Made by a program: the position numbers and the translations under genes. The notes beneath the pieces are model-generated. The model searched no databases. It was not told the origin of the DNA and worked only from the letters and a program-made list of their open reading frames with translations. Shown here piece after piece: positions 1-6,857 of a stretch of 10,002 nucleotides of DNA. The DNA comes from Tannerellaceae bacterium (lineage in GTDB: Bacteria > Bacteroidota > Bacteroidia > Bacteroidales > Tannerellaceae): NCBI GenBank assembly GCA_031267205.1, contig JAIRZN010000091.1:1-10002 (forward strand), given 5' to 3'. Position 1 is the stretch's first letter; every line of letters begins with the position of its first letter.

Positions 1-3
1 TAG

Positions 4-33
4 TTTGATTTATGGAATGTTTGATTACTTTTG
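4..33 (+). promoter_or_regulatory. Bacteroidota-type promoter for the etfB operon
   Basis: TTTG at 4-7 is followed after 18 bases by TACTTTTG at 26-33. This fits the Bacteroidota -33 (TTTG) and -7 (TAnnTTTG) elements recognised by the primary sigma factor of that phylum. Transcription would start near 38-42 and give an untranslated leader of about 80 bases before etfB. No hairpin or leader ORF was noticed in that stretch. The start site is inferred from motif spacing only. Confidence 0.6.
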
Positions 34-118
34 CAGTACAATGACTTCGCTGCAAGTCGGATATGAATAGTTTTAGGTGTTATGTATCAAAATAAAAGTT
101 AGAATCATAATAAGAAAT

Positions 119-991
119 ATGAGTTTGAAAATTATTGTATTAGCAAAACAGGTGCCGGATACCCGTAACGTGGGAAAAGACGCGATGAAAGCTGATGGAA
201 CGGTTAATCGCGGAGCGCTTCCCGCTATCTTTAATCCTGAAGACCTGAATGCGCTGGAGCAGGCTTTACGCCTGAAAGATGTGCACCCCGGAACAACAGT
301 CACGCTTCTTACGATGGGCCCCGGACGCGCTGCCGAAATTATACGCGAAGGGTTATACCGTGGAGCCGACGGCGGTTATCTGTTGACTGACCGCGCCTTT
401 GCGGGCGCCGATACGTTGGCGACTTCCTACGCCCTTTCTATGGCGGTACGGAAAATAAAGGATTACGACCTCATCATTTGCGGACGGCAGGCTATCGACG
501 GCGACACGGCGCAGGTGGGGCCGCAGGTGGCGGAAAAGCTGGGACTTAGTCAGGTGACATATGCCGAAGCGATTGAAAATATCGAAGGCGGCAAAATAAG
601 GATCAAACGACGCTTGGAGCGCGGGACGGAAACGGTAGAATCCGGCCTCCCGGTCGTCGTCACCGTCAACGGTAGCGCACCCGACTGCCGTCCACGTAAC
701 GCAAAATATGTACAGAAATACAAACACGCAAAGACTGCCGGCGAAAAGCAGGACGCGGATATTGACAGTACGCATCTGCTCGATAGTCGGCCCTACCTTA
801 ATATAAAGGAATGGAGCGCGGCCGATGTCAAGGCCGATGTCGCAAAATGCGGTCTCTCCGGCTCGCCGACGAAAGTGAAGAAGATAGAAAACGTAGTCTT
901 CCTCACCAAAGAAAGCCGGACGCTGGAACCTGCCGACGACGCTATCGACGGGTTGATGAAAGAATTAATTACGAACCATACGATTGGCTAA
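119..991 (+). CDS. etfB: Electron transfer flavoprotein beta subunit (EtfB)
   Basis: This 290-residue protein is the small subunit of the cytoplasmic EtfAB heterodimer, which takes electrons from acyl-CoA dehydrogenases. The N-terminus has KQVPDT (10-15), then NPED (39-42) with ALRLKD (49-54), and MGP (66-68). The signature GRQAIDGDTAQVGP lies at 122-135. In the mitochondrial/Paracoccus type this loop typically reads GKQAIDDDxNQTGQ. The DGDTAQVGP form and the KQVPDT start are typical of the group that includes bifurcating Etfs. I chose ATG 119 because homology begins at MSLKIIVLAKQVPD; an in-frame GTG at 77 would add 14 residues unlike the family. It is the first gene of the operon, 5 bases before etfA and about 80 bases after the inferred transcription start. 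Family assignment is firm; bifurcation is inference. Confidence 0.95.
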   Translation: MSLKIIVLAKQVPDTRNVGKDAMKADGTVNRGALPAIFNPEDLNALEQALRLKDVHPGTTVTLLTMGPGRAAEIIREGLYRGADGGYLLTDRAFAGADTLATSYALSMAVRKIKDYDLIICGRQAIDGDTAQVGPQVAEKLGLSQVTYAEAIENIEGGKIRIKRRLERGTETVESGLPVVVTVNGSAPDCRPRNAKYVQKYKHAKTAGEKQDADIDSTHLLDSRPYLNIKEWSAADVKADVAKCGLSGSPTKVKKIENVVFLTKESRTLEPADDAIDGLMKELITNHTIG

Positions 992-996
992 GAACG

Positions 997-2016
997 ATGA
1001 ATAACTTATATGTATATTGCGAAATAGAAGACGGCGTCGTAGCAGACGTCAGCCTTGAATTACTCACAAAGGGACGATCGCTGGCCACAGCGCTGAATTG
1101 CGGACTGGAAGCGATAGCCATCGGACACAAGCTGGATAACGTCGGCGGGCAGGTCTTCCCATACGGGGTGGATACGCTCCATCTGTTCGACGATGCGCGC
1201 CTAAGTCCGTATACCTCGCTGCCGCACGCAGCGATATTAACCAAACTCTTCGGCAGGGAAAAGCCCCAGATAGCGCTCATGGGCGCCACAAGTATCGGCA
1301 GAGACCTCGGTCCGCGCGTGTCTTCGGCGCTGGGTAGCGGGCTGACGGCCGATTGTACCTCCCTGGAAATAGGCGGTCATGAGGAGAAAAAAGAAAATAA
1401 GGTATACACAAACCTGCTTTATCAAATACGCCCGGCTTTCGGGGGAAACATCGTGGCGACGATCATCAATCCCGATTGCCGCCCGCAAATGGCCACCGTC
1501 CGCGAAGGAGTGATGAAGCGGGAGATACATGACCCCTCCTACAAAGGAGAAATAAAAAGGTACGACGCAAGCCTGTACGTAAGCGATGCGGACTTTACGG
1601 TGAACGTAATCAGCCGCCGGATGGAGAAAAGTAAAGTAAACATCAAAGGGGCCTCGATAATTGTCGCCGGCGGTTATGGCGTAGGCTCGAAGGAAAACTT
1701 CCGGCTTCTCTATGAACTCGCCGCCGTGATAGGAGGCGAAGTAGGCGCCTCGCGCGCCGCCGTAGACGCCGGATTCGCAGAACACGAACGCCAGATCGGA
1801 CAAACCGGCGTGACGGTACGTCCCAAACTTTATATCGCCTGCGGAATATCCGGACAAATACAGCATATAGCCGGCATGCAGGAAAGTTCTATAATCATAT
1901 CCGTAAACAACGATCCCAACGCTCCCATTCACGCCATAGCCGACTATAATATAGTAGGCTCCGTTGAGGACGTGCTTCCGAAGATGATTAAGTATTACAA
2001 AAAAAATACGAAATAA
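997..2016 (+). CDS. etfA: Electron transfer flavoprotein alpha subunit (EtfA)
   Basis: This 339-residue protein is the FAD-binding large subunit of EtfAB. The N-terminal half (about 1-200) is the Etf alpha/beta fold, including RPAFGGN (145-151) and RPQMATVREG (162-171), which resemble the group that includes bifurcating Etfs. The C-terminal FAD domain has GASRAAVDAGF (250-260), with the flavin-contacting Arg253, then IGQTG (267-271), GISGQIQH (283-290) and NNDPNAPI (304-311). The reading frame stays open back to 811, but family homology begins at MNNLYVYCEIEDG, so ATG 997 is used; it lies 5 bases after etfB. Length is close to other EtfA proteins, and there is no fused ferredoxin domain. It should work with the acyl-CoA dehydrogenase 3 bases downstream. 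Confidence 0.95.
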   Translation: MNNLYVYCEIEDGVVADVSLELLTKGRSLATALNCGLEAIAIGHKLDNVGGQVFPYGVDTLHLFDDARLSPYTSLPHAAILTKLFGREKPQIALMGATSIGRDLGPRVSSALGSGLTADCTSLEIGGHEEKKENKVYTNLLYQIRPAFGGNIVATIINPDCRPQMATVREGVMKREIHDPSYKGEIKRYDASLYVSDADFTVNVISRRMEKSKVNIKGASIIVAGGYGVGSKENFRLLYELAAVIGGEVGASRAAVDAGFAEHERQIGQTGVTVRPKLYIACGISGQIQHIAGMQESSIIISVNNDPNAPIHAIADYNIVGSVEDVLPKMIKYYKKNTK

Positions 2017-2019
2017 CTT

Positions 2020-3738
2020 ATGGCTAATTATTATTTAGATACCGACGTATACAAACACCATCTGCATCATCCCTTGATGAAGCGGATCGTTGAACTGAAA
2101 GAGCGCGGCTATGCGGACAAGGATAAGTTTGATTACGCGCCCATGAACTTTGAAGATGCAATGGACAGCTACGAAAGAACGCTGGAAATTGTCGGCGAGA
2201 TATGCTCGGAAATCATCGCACCCAATGCCGAGAGCGTTGACCACGAAGGCCCCGCGCTCAACGACGGGCGCGTCTCATACGCCTTAGGCACGCAACATAA
2301 TATGGACGCCGTCCGTAAAGCCGGACTAATGGGCATAGGTATGCCGCGATGCTACGAGGGGCTTAACTTCCCTGTCGTTCCTTATATAATGGCGGCCGAT
2401 ATGGTATCGCGGGCCGATGCGGGCTTCGGAAATCTCTGGGGCTTGCAGGATTGTGCGGAAACGCTGTACGAGTTCGGTAGCGAAGACCAGCGCAGTAGAT
2501 ATATCCCCCGCGTATGCGACGGCGAGACAATGTCGATGGACTTAACCGAACCTGACGCGGGCTCCGACCTCCAGTCTGTTATGCTAAAAGCAACTTACAG
2601 CGAAGCCGACGGATGCTGGTATCTGAACGGCGTCAAACGTTTCATCACGAACGGAGATGCCGACATACACCTCGTCCTGGCTCGCTCGGAAGAAGGCACC
2701 AGGGATGGCCGCGGACTCTCGATGTTTATATACGACAAACGCAACGGAGGCGTCAACGTGCGGCGTATTGAGAATAAATTAGGAATCAAAGGTTCGCCCA
2801 CCTGCGAACTTGTCTACAAGAATGCAAAGGCGGAACTCTGCGGCGACCGTAAACTGGGCCTCATTAAATATGTAATGTCCCTCATGAACGGAGCGCGGCT
2901 CGGAATCATGGCGCAAGCCGTCGGAATGAGCGAAGCGGCCTGGCACGAAGGATTTAATTACGCCCGCGAACGCAAGCAGTTCGGCAAAGCTATCATCGAA
3001 TTTCCGGCCGTGTACGAGATGGTTGCGCTGATGCGCGCCAAGACGGACGCTTCGCGTGCTATGTTATACGAAACCGCTCGCTTTGTCGACATCTACAAGG
3101 CGTTGGAAGATATTTCCAAAGAGCGTAAGTTAGAACCCGAAGAACGTCAGGAAATGAAAAAGTATAGCAAGTTAGCCGACGCTTATACCCCCATGGGGAA
3201 AGGAATGACTACCGAATACGCCAACCAGAACGCCTACGACGCCATACAGATACACGGCGGCTCCGGTTTTACGAAGGATTATACCTGCGAACGCCTCTAT
3301 CGCGACGCACGTATCACCAATATATACGAGGGAACAACCCAACTGCAAGTCGTAGCCGCCATCCGCCATGTCGTCACAGGCGTTTACCTGGCGCAGATAC
3401 GCGAATACCAATCCGCAGAATGCAAACCGGAACTTGAAACCTTGCGGCAAAAGCTGATCGGGATGACCGCCAAATATGAATCAATCGTATCATCCGTTAC
3501 AGAGGCCAAAGACGCAGAATACACCGACTTCCACGCACGCCGTATGGTGGAAGCCGCAGCTCATTGCATCTTCGGGTACCTGCTCCTGCAAGACGCCGGC
3601 GTGGATATAAGCTTCCGCCGCTCGGCAGAAGTATACATAGCTTACGGACAAGCGGAAGTAAACAGGATATATGAATACATCTCCTGTTTCGACAAGGATA
3701 ACTTAGTTTACTTCAAGCCGGAAGTACAGCCCAAGTAA
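2020..3738 (+). CDS. Acyl-CoA dehydrogenase, long form with C-terminal extension
   Basis: This 572-residue FAD enzyme should oxidise an acyl-CoA to the trans-2-enoyl-CoA, or run in reverse, exchanging electrons with EtfAB encoded just upstream. It has an acidic/aromatic N-terminal segment (1-45), then the usual helical, beta and helical domains. The FAD/substrate motif TEPDAGSD lies at 176-183, RERKQFGK at 316-323 and QIHGGSGFTKDY at 410-421. IYEGT (435-439) contains Glu437, which aligns with the catalytic base of MCAD (Glu376). Classical enzymes of about 380-400 residues end soon after that motif; here about 130 more residues follow, as in the longer ACAD families with an extra C-terminal helical domain. 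A charged helical insert (about 355-385) lies between the RERKQFGK and HGG motifs. Substrate chain length cannot be read from the sequence. It follows etfA by 3 bases. Confidence 0.92.
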   Translation: MANYYLDTDVYKHHLHHPLMKRIVELKERGYADKDKFDYAPMNFEDAMDSYERTLEIVGEICSEIIAPNAESVDHEGPALNDGRVSYALGTQHNMDAVRKAGLMGIGMPRCYEGLNFPVVPYIMAADMVSRADAGFGNLWGLQDCAETLYEFGSEDQRSRYIPRVCDGETMSMDLTEPDAGSDLQSVMLKATYSEADGCWYLNGVKRFITNGDADIHLVLARSEEGTRDGRGLSMFIYDKRNGGVNVRRIENKLGIKGSPTCELVYKNAKAELCGDRKLGLIKYVMSLMNGARLGIMAQAVGMSEAAWHEGFNYARERKQFGKAIIEFPAVYEMVALMRAKTDASRAMLYETARFVDIYKALEDISKERKLEPEERQEMKKYSKLADAYTPMGKGMTTEYANQNAYDAIQIHGGSGFTKDYTCERLYRDARITNIYEGTTQLQVVAAIRHVVTGVYLAQIREYQSAECKPELETLRQKLIGMTAKYESIVSSVTEAKDAEYTDFHARRMVEAAAHCIFGYLLLQDAGVDISFRRSAEVYIAYGQAEVNRIYEYISCFDKDNLVYFKPEVQPK

Positions 3739-3751
3739 GCCTCCCGATTCA

Positions 3752-4987
3752 ATGAATTATCGTATAAAAGCTCCCGCTTGCGCTACAATCCGGGCTACTA
3801 TCGAACTCCCAGCCTCGAAGAGTATCAGCAATCGTGTGTTGATATTAAACGCGCTCAGCCATATCCCGTGCAGCATCGAAAACCTTTCGGACAGCGATGA
3901 TACACGGGTGATGGAAGAGGCGTTGACCTCAAACGCTCGCGACTTTAATGTCGGGGCGGCGGGGACGGCCATGCGTTTCCTTACAGCTTTACTGGCAAGA
4001 ACAGCCGGACTATGGACGCTCACAGGCTCGGAAAGGATGAAGAACCGTCCCGTTAAACTGCTCGTGGACGCTCTGAACAGTCTCGGCGCGCATATCGTCT
4101 ACACAGGGAATAAGGGCTACCCGCCGCTGCGAATATCGGGCAGGACATTGCGGGGAGGCGAGGTCGCGCTCGAAGGGGGCGTAAGCTCGCAGTACATATC
4201 GGCCCTGCTTATGATAGCCCCGCTTATGGAAAAAGGCTTGACGCTCCGCATAGAAGGGCCTGCCGTCTCGGCTCCGTATATAAACCTGACGATCGAGCTG
4301 ATGCGTCGGTTCGGGGCGGAGGTAGAGCGATTGGGGAACGTCATAAGGGTCTTGCCGAGGGAATATACGCCGATACCTTTTACAGTGGAGCCGGACTGGA
4401 GCGCGGCTTCTTACTGGTATGCCATTGCGGCCCTCGCAACGGATGCCGTGATAAGGCTGCCCGGATTGCGCAAGGATAGCCTCCAGGGTGATGCCGCCGT
4501 GGCCGGAATTTTTGCCTGCCTCGGAGTGGAGACGGAGTATAGCGGCGAAGGAGTATGCCTGAGGAATACGGGCGATCGGCGCAGCGGGATGGAGTACGAT
4601 TTCGTAAACGAGCCCGACCTGGCCCAGACGCTTGCCGTCGCCTGCACAGGCCTCGGTATACCCTTCCGGTTCACAGGCCTGCAAAGCCTTAAGATAAAAG
4701 AAACAGACCGTATCGAAGCCATCCGTACAGAACTGCTAAAGCTCGGCTATCCCGTCATAACAAGCAGCGACAGCATCCTGGAGTGGGACGGCGGCAGATG
4801 CGGGCGCGGATTGCTACCTGTCGTAAGTACATACGAAGACCACCGCATGGCAATGGCTTTCGCCCCACTTTCCCTTGCGCATCCCGAAGGAATAGGAATA
4901 GCCGACACGGAGGTTGTGACCAAGAGCTATCCCGCTTTCTGGAACGACCTGCAAAAGGCCGGCTTCGAGATCGCACAATCATTATAA
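3752..4987 (+). CDS. aroA: 3-phosphoshikimate 1-carboxyvinyltransferase (EPSP synthase)
   Basis: This 411-residue enzyme joins shikimate-3-phosphate and phosphoenolpyruvate to give EPSP, the sixth step of the shikimate pathway to chorismate. Visible active-site motifs are PASKSISNR (20-28, Lys23), GAAGTAMR (68-75), SERMKNRP (93-100), SSQYISALL (145-153), EPD (287-289, catalytic Asp289), KETDR (316-320, Glu317), YEDHRMAM (361-368, Arg365) and the C-terminal Lys391. It is slightly shorter than E. coli AroA (427). The enterobacterial GNAGTAMR motif reads GAAGTAMR here, with Ala in place of Asn; I believe this is common in Bacteroidota, but that is from memory. It starts 13 bases after the dehydrogenase, so it is probably co-transcribed, although the pathways are unrelated. 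Confidence 0.96.
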   Translation: MNYRIKAPACATIRATIELPASKSISNRVLILNALSHIPCSIENLSDSDDTRVMEEALTSNARDFNVGAAGTAMRFLTALLARTAGLWTLTGSERMKNRPVKLLVDALNSLGAHIVYTGNKGYPPLRISGRTLRGGEVALEGGVSSQYISALLMIAPLMEKGLTLRIEGPAVSAPYINLTIELMRRFGAEVERLGNVIRVLPREYTPIPFTVEPDWSAASYWYAIAALATDAVIRLPGLRKDSLQGDAAVAGIFACLGVETEYSGEGVCLRNTGDRRSGMEYDFVNEPDLAQTLAVACTGLGIPFRFTGLQSLKIKETDRIEAIRTELLKLGYPVITSSDSILEWDGGRCGRGLLPVVSTYEDHRMAMAFAPLSLAHPEGIGIADTEVVTKSYPAFWNDLQKAGFEIAQSL

Positions 4988-4999
4988 ATATTTATTCCC

Positions 5000-5434
5000 A
5001 TGTGGTACCTTATCCTCAGTATCTGCATCCTTGGCCTCATAACAGCCGTAGGATACGCTGCCGGCAAAAAACCCGTCGATAATGCGCGCCGTACTATCCC
5101 CGCCCCGCCGCCGGCGGGATGCTGCGGACAGCACGAGACATGCGAGCGTTTCCGCCTCATTACAGCCGCAAACCGCATAGAATATTATGACGACGAAGAA
5201 CTGGACCGCTTCCGCGAAACCGGAGCGGGAGCCTACGCCGATGATGCAGTCGAGGAATTTCGCGAAATATTATACACCCTGCGCCCTGACGAAACGCCCG
5301 GATGGTTGCGTAGCCTGCGGATGAGACGGATAAACCTGCCCGACGCCCTCAGGGACGAAGCCCTTATGATAGCCGGCGAACAACGCCCGCAACCGGAACG
5401 CCGCCCGGTCGGGAACAACACGGCGCCCGTATGA
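5000..5434 (+). CDS. Small membrane-anchored protein with CCxxHxxC motif, function unknown
   Basis: This 144-residue protein has no function I can name. Residues 2-19 form one hydrophobic segment with almost no preceding charge, consistent with an uncleaved N-terminal anchor or signal. A proline-rich linker (33-39) leads to GCCGQHETCER (40-50), where Cys41, Cys42, His45 and Cys48 could bind a metal or form a redox site. The soluble part is acidic and helical (about 60-125), including EYYDDEELDRF (61-71) and a DDAVEEFREILYTL segment (81-94). The C-terminal 20 residues are low complexity and rich in Pro, Arg and Asn. It starts 12 bases after aroA, and its stop overlaps the permease start in ATGA, so the two are probably translationally coupled. 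From memory, similar small proteins occur between aroA and a metal permease in other Bacteroidales. A role in metal handling is inferred from context only. Confidence 0.75.
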   Translation: MWYLILSICILGLITAVGYAAGKKPVDNARRTIPAPPPAGCCGQHETCERFRLITAANRIEYYDDEELDRFRETGAGAYADDAVEEFREILYTLRPDETPGWLRSLRMRRINLPDALRDEALMIAGEQRPQPERRPVGNNTAPV

Positions 5435-6240
5435 CGGAACTGCTTCAATACGCATTTTTCAGGAACGCCCTCGCCGGCAGCCTCCTCATAGCCATAGCTT
5501 GCGGAATGGTCGGAACGTATGTCGTCGCCCGACGCTTAGTATTTATCAGCGGAGGCATCACGCACGCATCCTTCGGCGGACTGGGACTGGGGTTTTACGT
5601 AGGAGCGAACCCAATTCTGACCGCCATGATCTTCTCCATACTTTCGGCCTTTGGCGTAGAATGGGCGAGCCGTTCGGGAGAAGTACGCGAGGACTCGGCC
5701 ATCGCCGCTGTCTGGTCCTTAGGAATGGCGACGGGGGTAGTATTCATCTTCCTGACGCCGGGGTACGCGCCCAACCTGTCGGCCTACCTCTTCGGCAACA
5801 TACTGACCATCTCCTCGGCGGACATATGCTGGATGGCCGTGCTGGTAGCCGTCCTCGCCCTCGTATTCTCCCTCTTCCTTCGGGAGATTATATACGTGGC
5901 CTTCGACAAAGAATTTGCCCTCACCCAACGCCTGCCGGTGCGATTCATAGAAAGCATGATGATGGCGTTCATCGCCATAACCATCGTCCTCTCCATACGC
6001 CTTGCGGGAATAATGCTCCTGATGAGCATGTTGACACTCCCCCAGATGATAGCCAACCTTTTCACGTCCTCCTTCATAAAAATAATATGGTGGAGCATAG
6101 CCATCGGATTTGCGGCCTGCATTTCGGGTCTGACGCTCTCATACTTCCTCAATGTCCCCTCAGGAGCATTCATTATATTAATATTAGTCATAGCCTTCCT
6201 GTGCGCCAAAGGAATTAAATCCGCCGTAAATAAAGCATAG
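5431..6240 (+). CDS. znuB: ABC-3 family metal (zinc/manganese) transporter permease
   Basis: This 269-residue inner-membrane protein belongs to the ABC-3 (ZnuB/TroC/MntB) permease family, which forms the channel of zinc, manganese or iron importers. About eight hydrophobic helices are visible, roughly at 13-33, 46-58, 62-78, 89-109, 131-150, 175-195, 215-235 and 245-260. The family segment SGGITHASFGGLGLG lies at 40-54, the coupling-region sequence FDKEFALTQRLPV at 158-170, and AGIMLLMSMLTLPQMIANL at 192-210. The metal cannot be deduced, so the symbol reflects family rather than proven zinc specificity. Neither the ATPase (ZnuC) nor the metal-binding protein (ZnuA) is in the window, and the next 650 bases are non-coding. 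Partners must therefore be encoded elsewhere. Its start overlaps the stop of the CCxxHxxC protein gene. Confidence 0.9.
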   Translation: MTELLQYAFFRNALAGSLLIAIACGMVGTYVVARRLVFISGGITHASFGGLGLGFYVGANPILTAMIFSILSAFGVEWASRSGEVREDSAIAAVWSLGMATGVVFIFLTPGYAPNLSAYLFGNILTISSADICWMAVLVAVLALVFSLFLREIIYVAFDKEFALTQRLPVRFIESMMMAFIAITIVLSIRLAGIMLLMSMLTLPQMIANLFTSSFIKIIWWSIAIGFAACISGLTLSYFLNVPSGAFIILILVIAFLCAKGIKSAVNKA

Positions 6241-6298
6241 GAATTTCCCTCCGCCAATATATCCCGCCTTTTTATTAACAATCATATCCCACTTGTAC
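6241..6298. other. Short spacer before the repeat array
   Basis: This 58-base spacer between the permease stop and the first full repeat unit has no convincing stem-loop terminator. Its last bases (ACTTGTAC, 6291-6298) match the end of repeat unit 10 (ACTTGTAT, 6709-6716), so it may hold the remnant of a partial repeat copy. Confidence 0.5.
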
Positions 6299-6751
6299 GA
6301 AAGCTTGCCGGAAAAGTTCGGCAGCCTTTTTCCCTTTGTTGAAAGCTTGCCGGAAAAGTTCGGCGGACTTTTACCCTTTGTTGAAAGCTTGCCGGAAAAA
6401 TCCGGCGACCTTTTTCCCTTTGTTGAAAGCTTGCCGGAAAAGTTCGGCGACTTTTTTCCTTTGTTGAAAACCTGCCGGAAAAATTCGGCGGACTTTTACC
6501 CTTTGTTGAAAGCTTGCCGGAAAAATCCGGCGACCTTTTTTCTTTGTTGAAAGCCTGCCGGAAAAATTCGGCGACCTTTTACCCTTTGTTGAAAGCTTGC
6601 CGGAAAAATTCGGCGACCTTTTACCCTTTGTTGAAAACCTGCCGGAAAAGTTCGGCGACTTTTTACCCTTTGTTGAAAGCTTGCCGGAAAAGTTCGGCGA
6701 CTTTTCTTACTTGTATGAAAACCTGCCGGAAAAGTTCGGCGGACTTTTACC
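6299..6751 (+). repeat. Tandem array of 11 copies of a 42-bp hairpin-bearing unit
   Basis: Units begin with GAAA at 6299, 6341, 6383, 6425, 6466, 6508, 6549, 6591, 6633, 6675 and 6717. Nine are 42 bases or would be, two are 41 (6425 and 6508), and the last is cut short at about 6751. The fixed core is GCCGGAAAARTYCGGC, a 6-bp stem with an AAAA or AAAG loop. It is followed by a short spacer, a run of 4-6 T, and a CCCTTTGTT linker. Several units contain AAGCTT just before the stem. Open frames cross the array on both strands and give 14-residue peptide repeats, but the two 41-base units break the frame, so coding is unlikely. The hairpin plus T-run resembles an intrinsic terminator repeated 11 times. 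No spacer variation suggests a CRISPR array. Confidence 0.93.
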
Positions 6752-6857
6752 ACTCGATATATAGCAAATTCCAATGTTTTTCCCCGAAAACGAAGTTGAA
6801 TTTGAAAAACGGTGAGGGAAATATCAAAGATTTTTAGAAGTTCCCCATCGTATTGGA
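6752..6857. other. AT-rich spacer upstream of the leu promoter
   Basis: This stretch of about 106 bases between the array and the leu promoter holds no credible ORF. A weak stem, ATC-AAA-GAT with flanking A and T runs (6820-6836), has a T:T mismatch and is not a convincing terminator. Nothing else is supported here. Confidence 0.4.

Noticed and set aside
4010..4684. 224-codon - strand open frame opposite aroA
   Set aside because: aroA carries all catalytic motifs in the + frame, and the reverse product has no recognisable family features.
5499..6218. Long + strand open frame of 239 codons inside the permease gene
   Set aside because: It lies in another frame of a gene with clear ABC-3 motifs; its composition (many His, Arg and Pro) is typical of a shadow frame.
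6371..6382. Linkers reading TACCCTTTG look like a -7 promoter element repeated in several units
   Set aside because: The spacing is TAnnnTTTG, one base longer than the TAnnTTTG consensus, and no ORF or matching -33 spacing supports promoter function.
6299..6751. Possible CRISPR array
   Set aside because: Units are contiguous tandem copies with no unique spacers, and no cas genes are present.
6820..6836. Weak stem with A and T runs as a possible terminator before the leu promoter
   Set aside because: It is AT-only apart from one C:G pair and has a T:T mismatch, so it is not convincing.
6293..6837. Open frames on both strands across the repeat array encoding 14-residue peptide repeats
   Set aside because: They arise from the 42-base period. 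The two 41-base units shift the frame, the + strand peptide changes register midway, and no promoter or homology supports translation.
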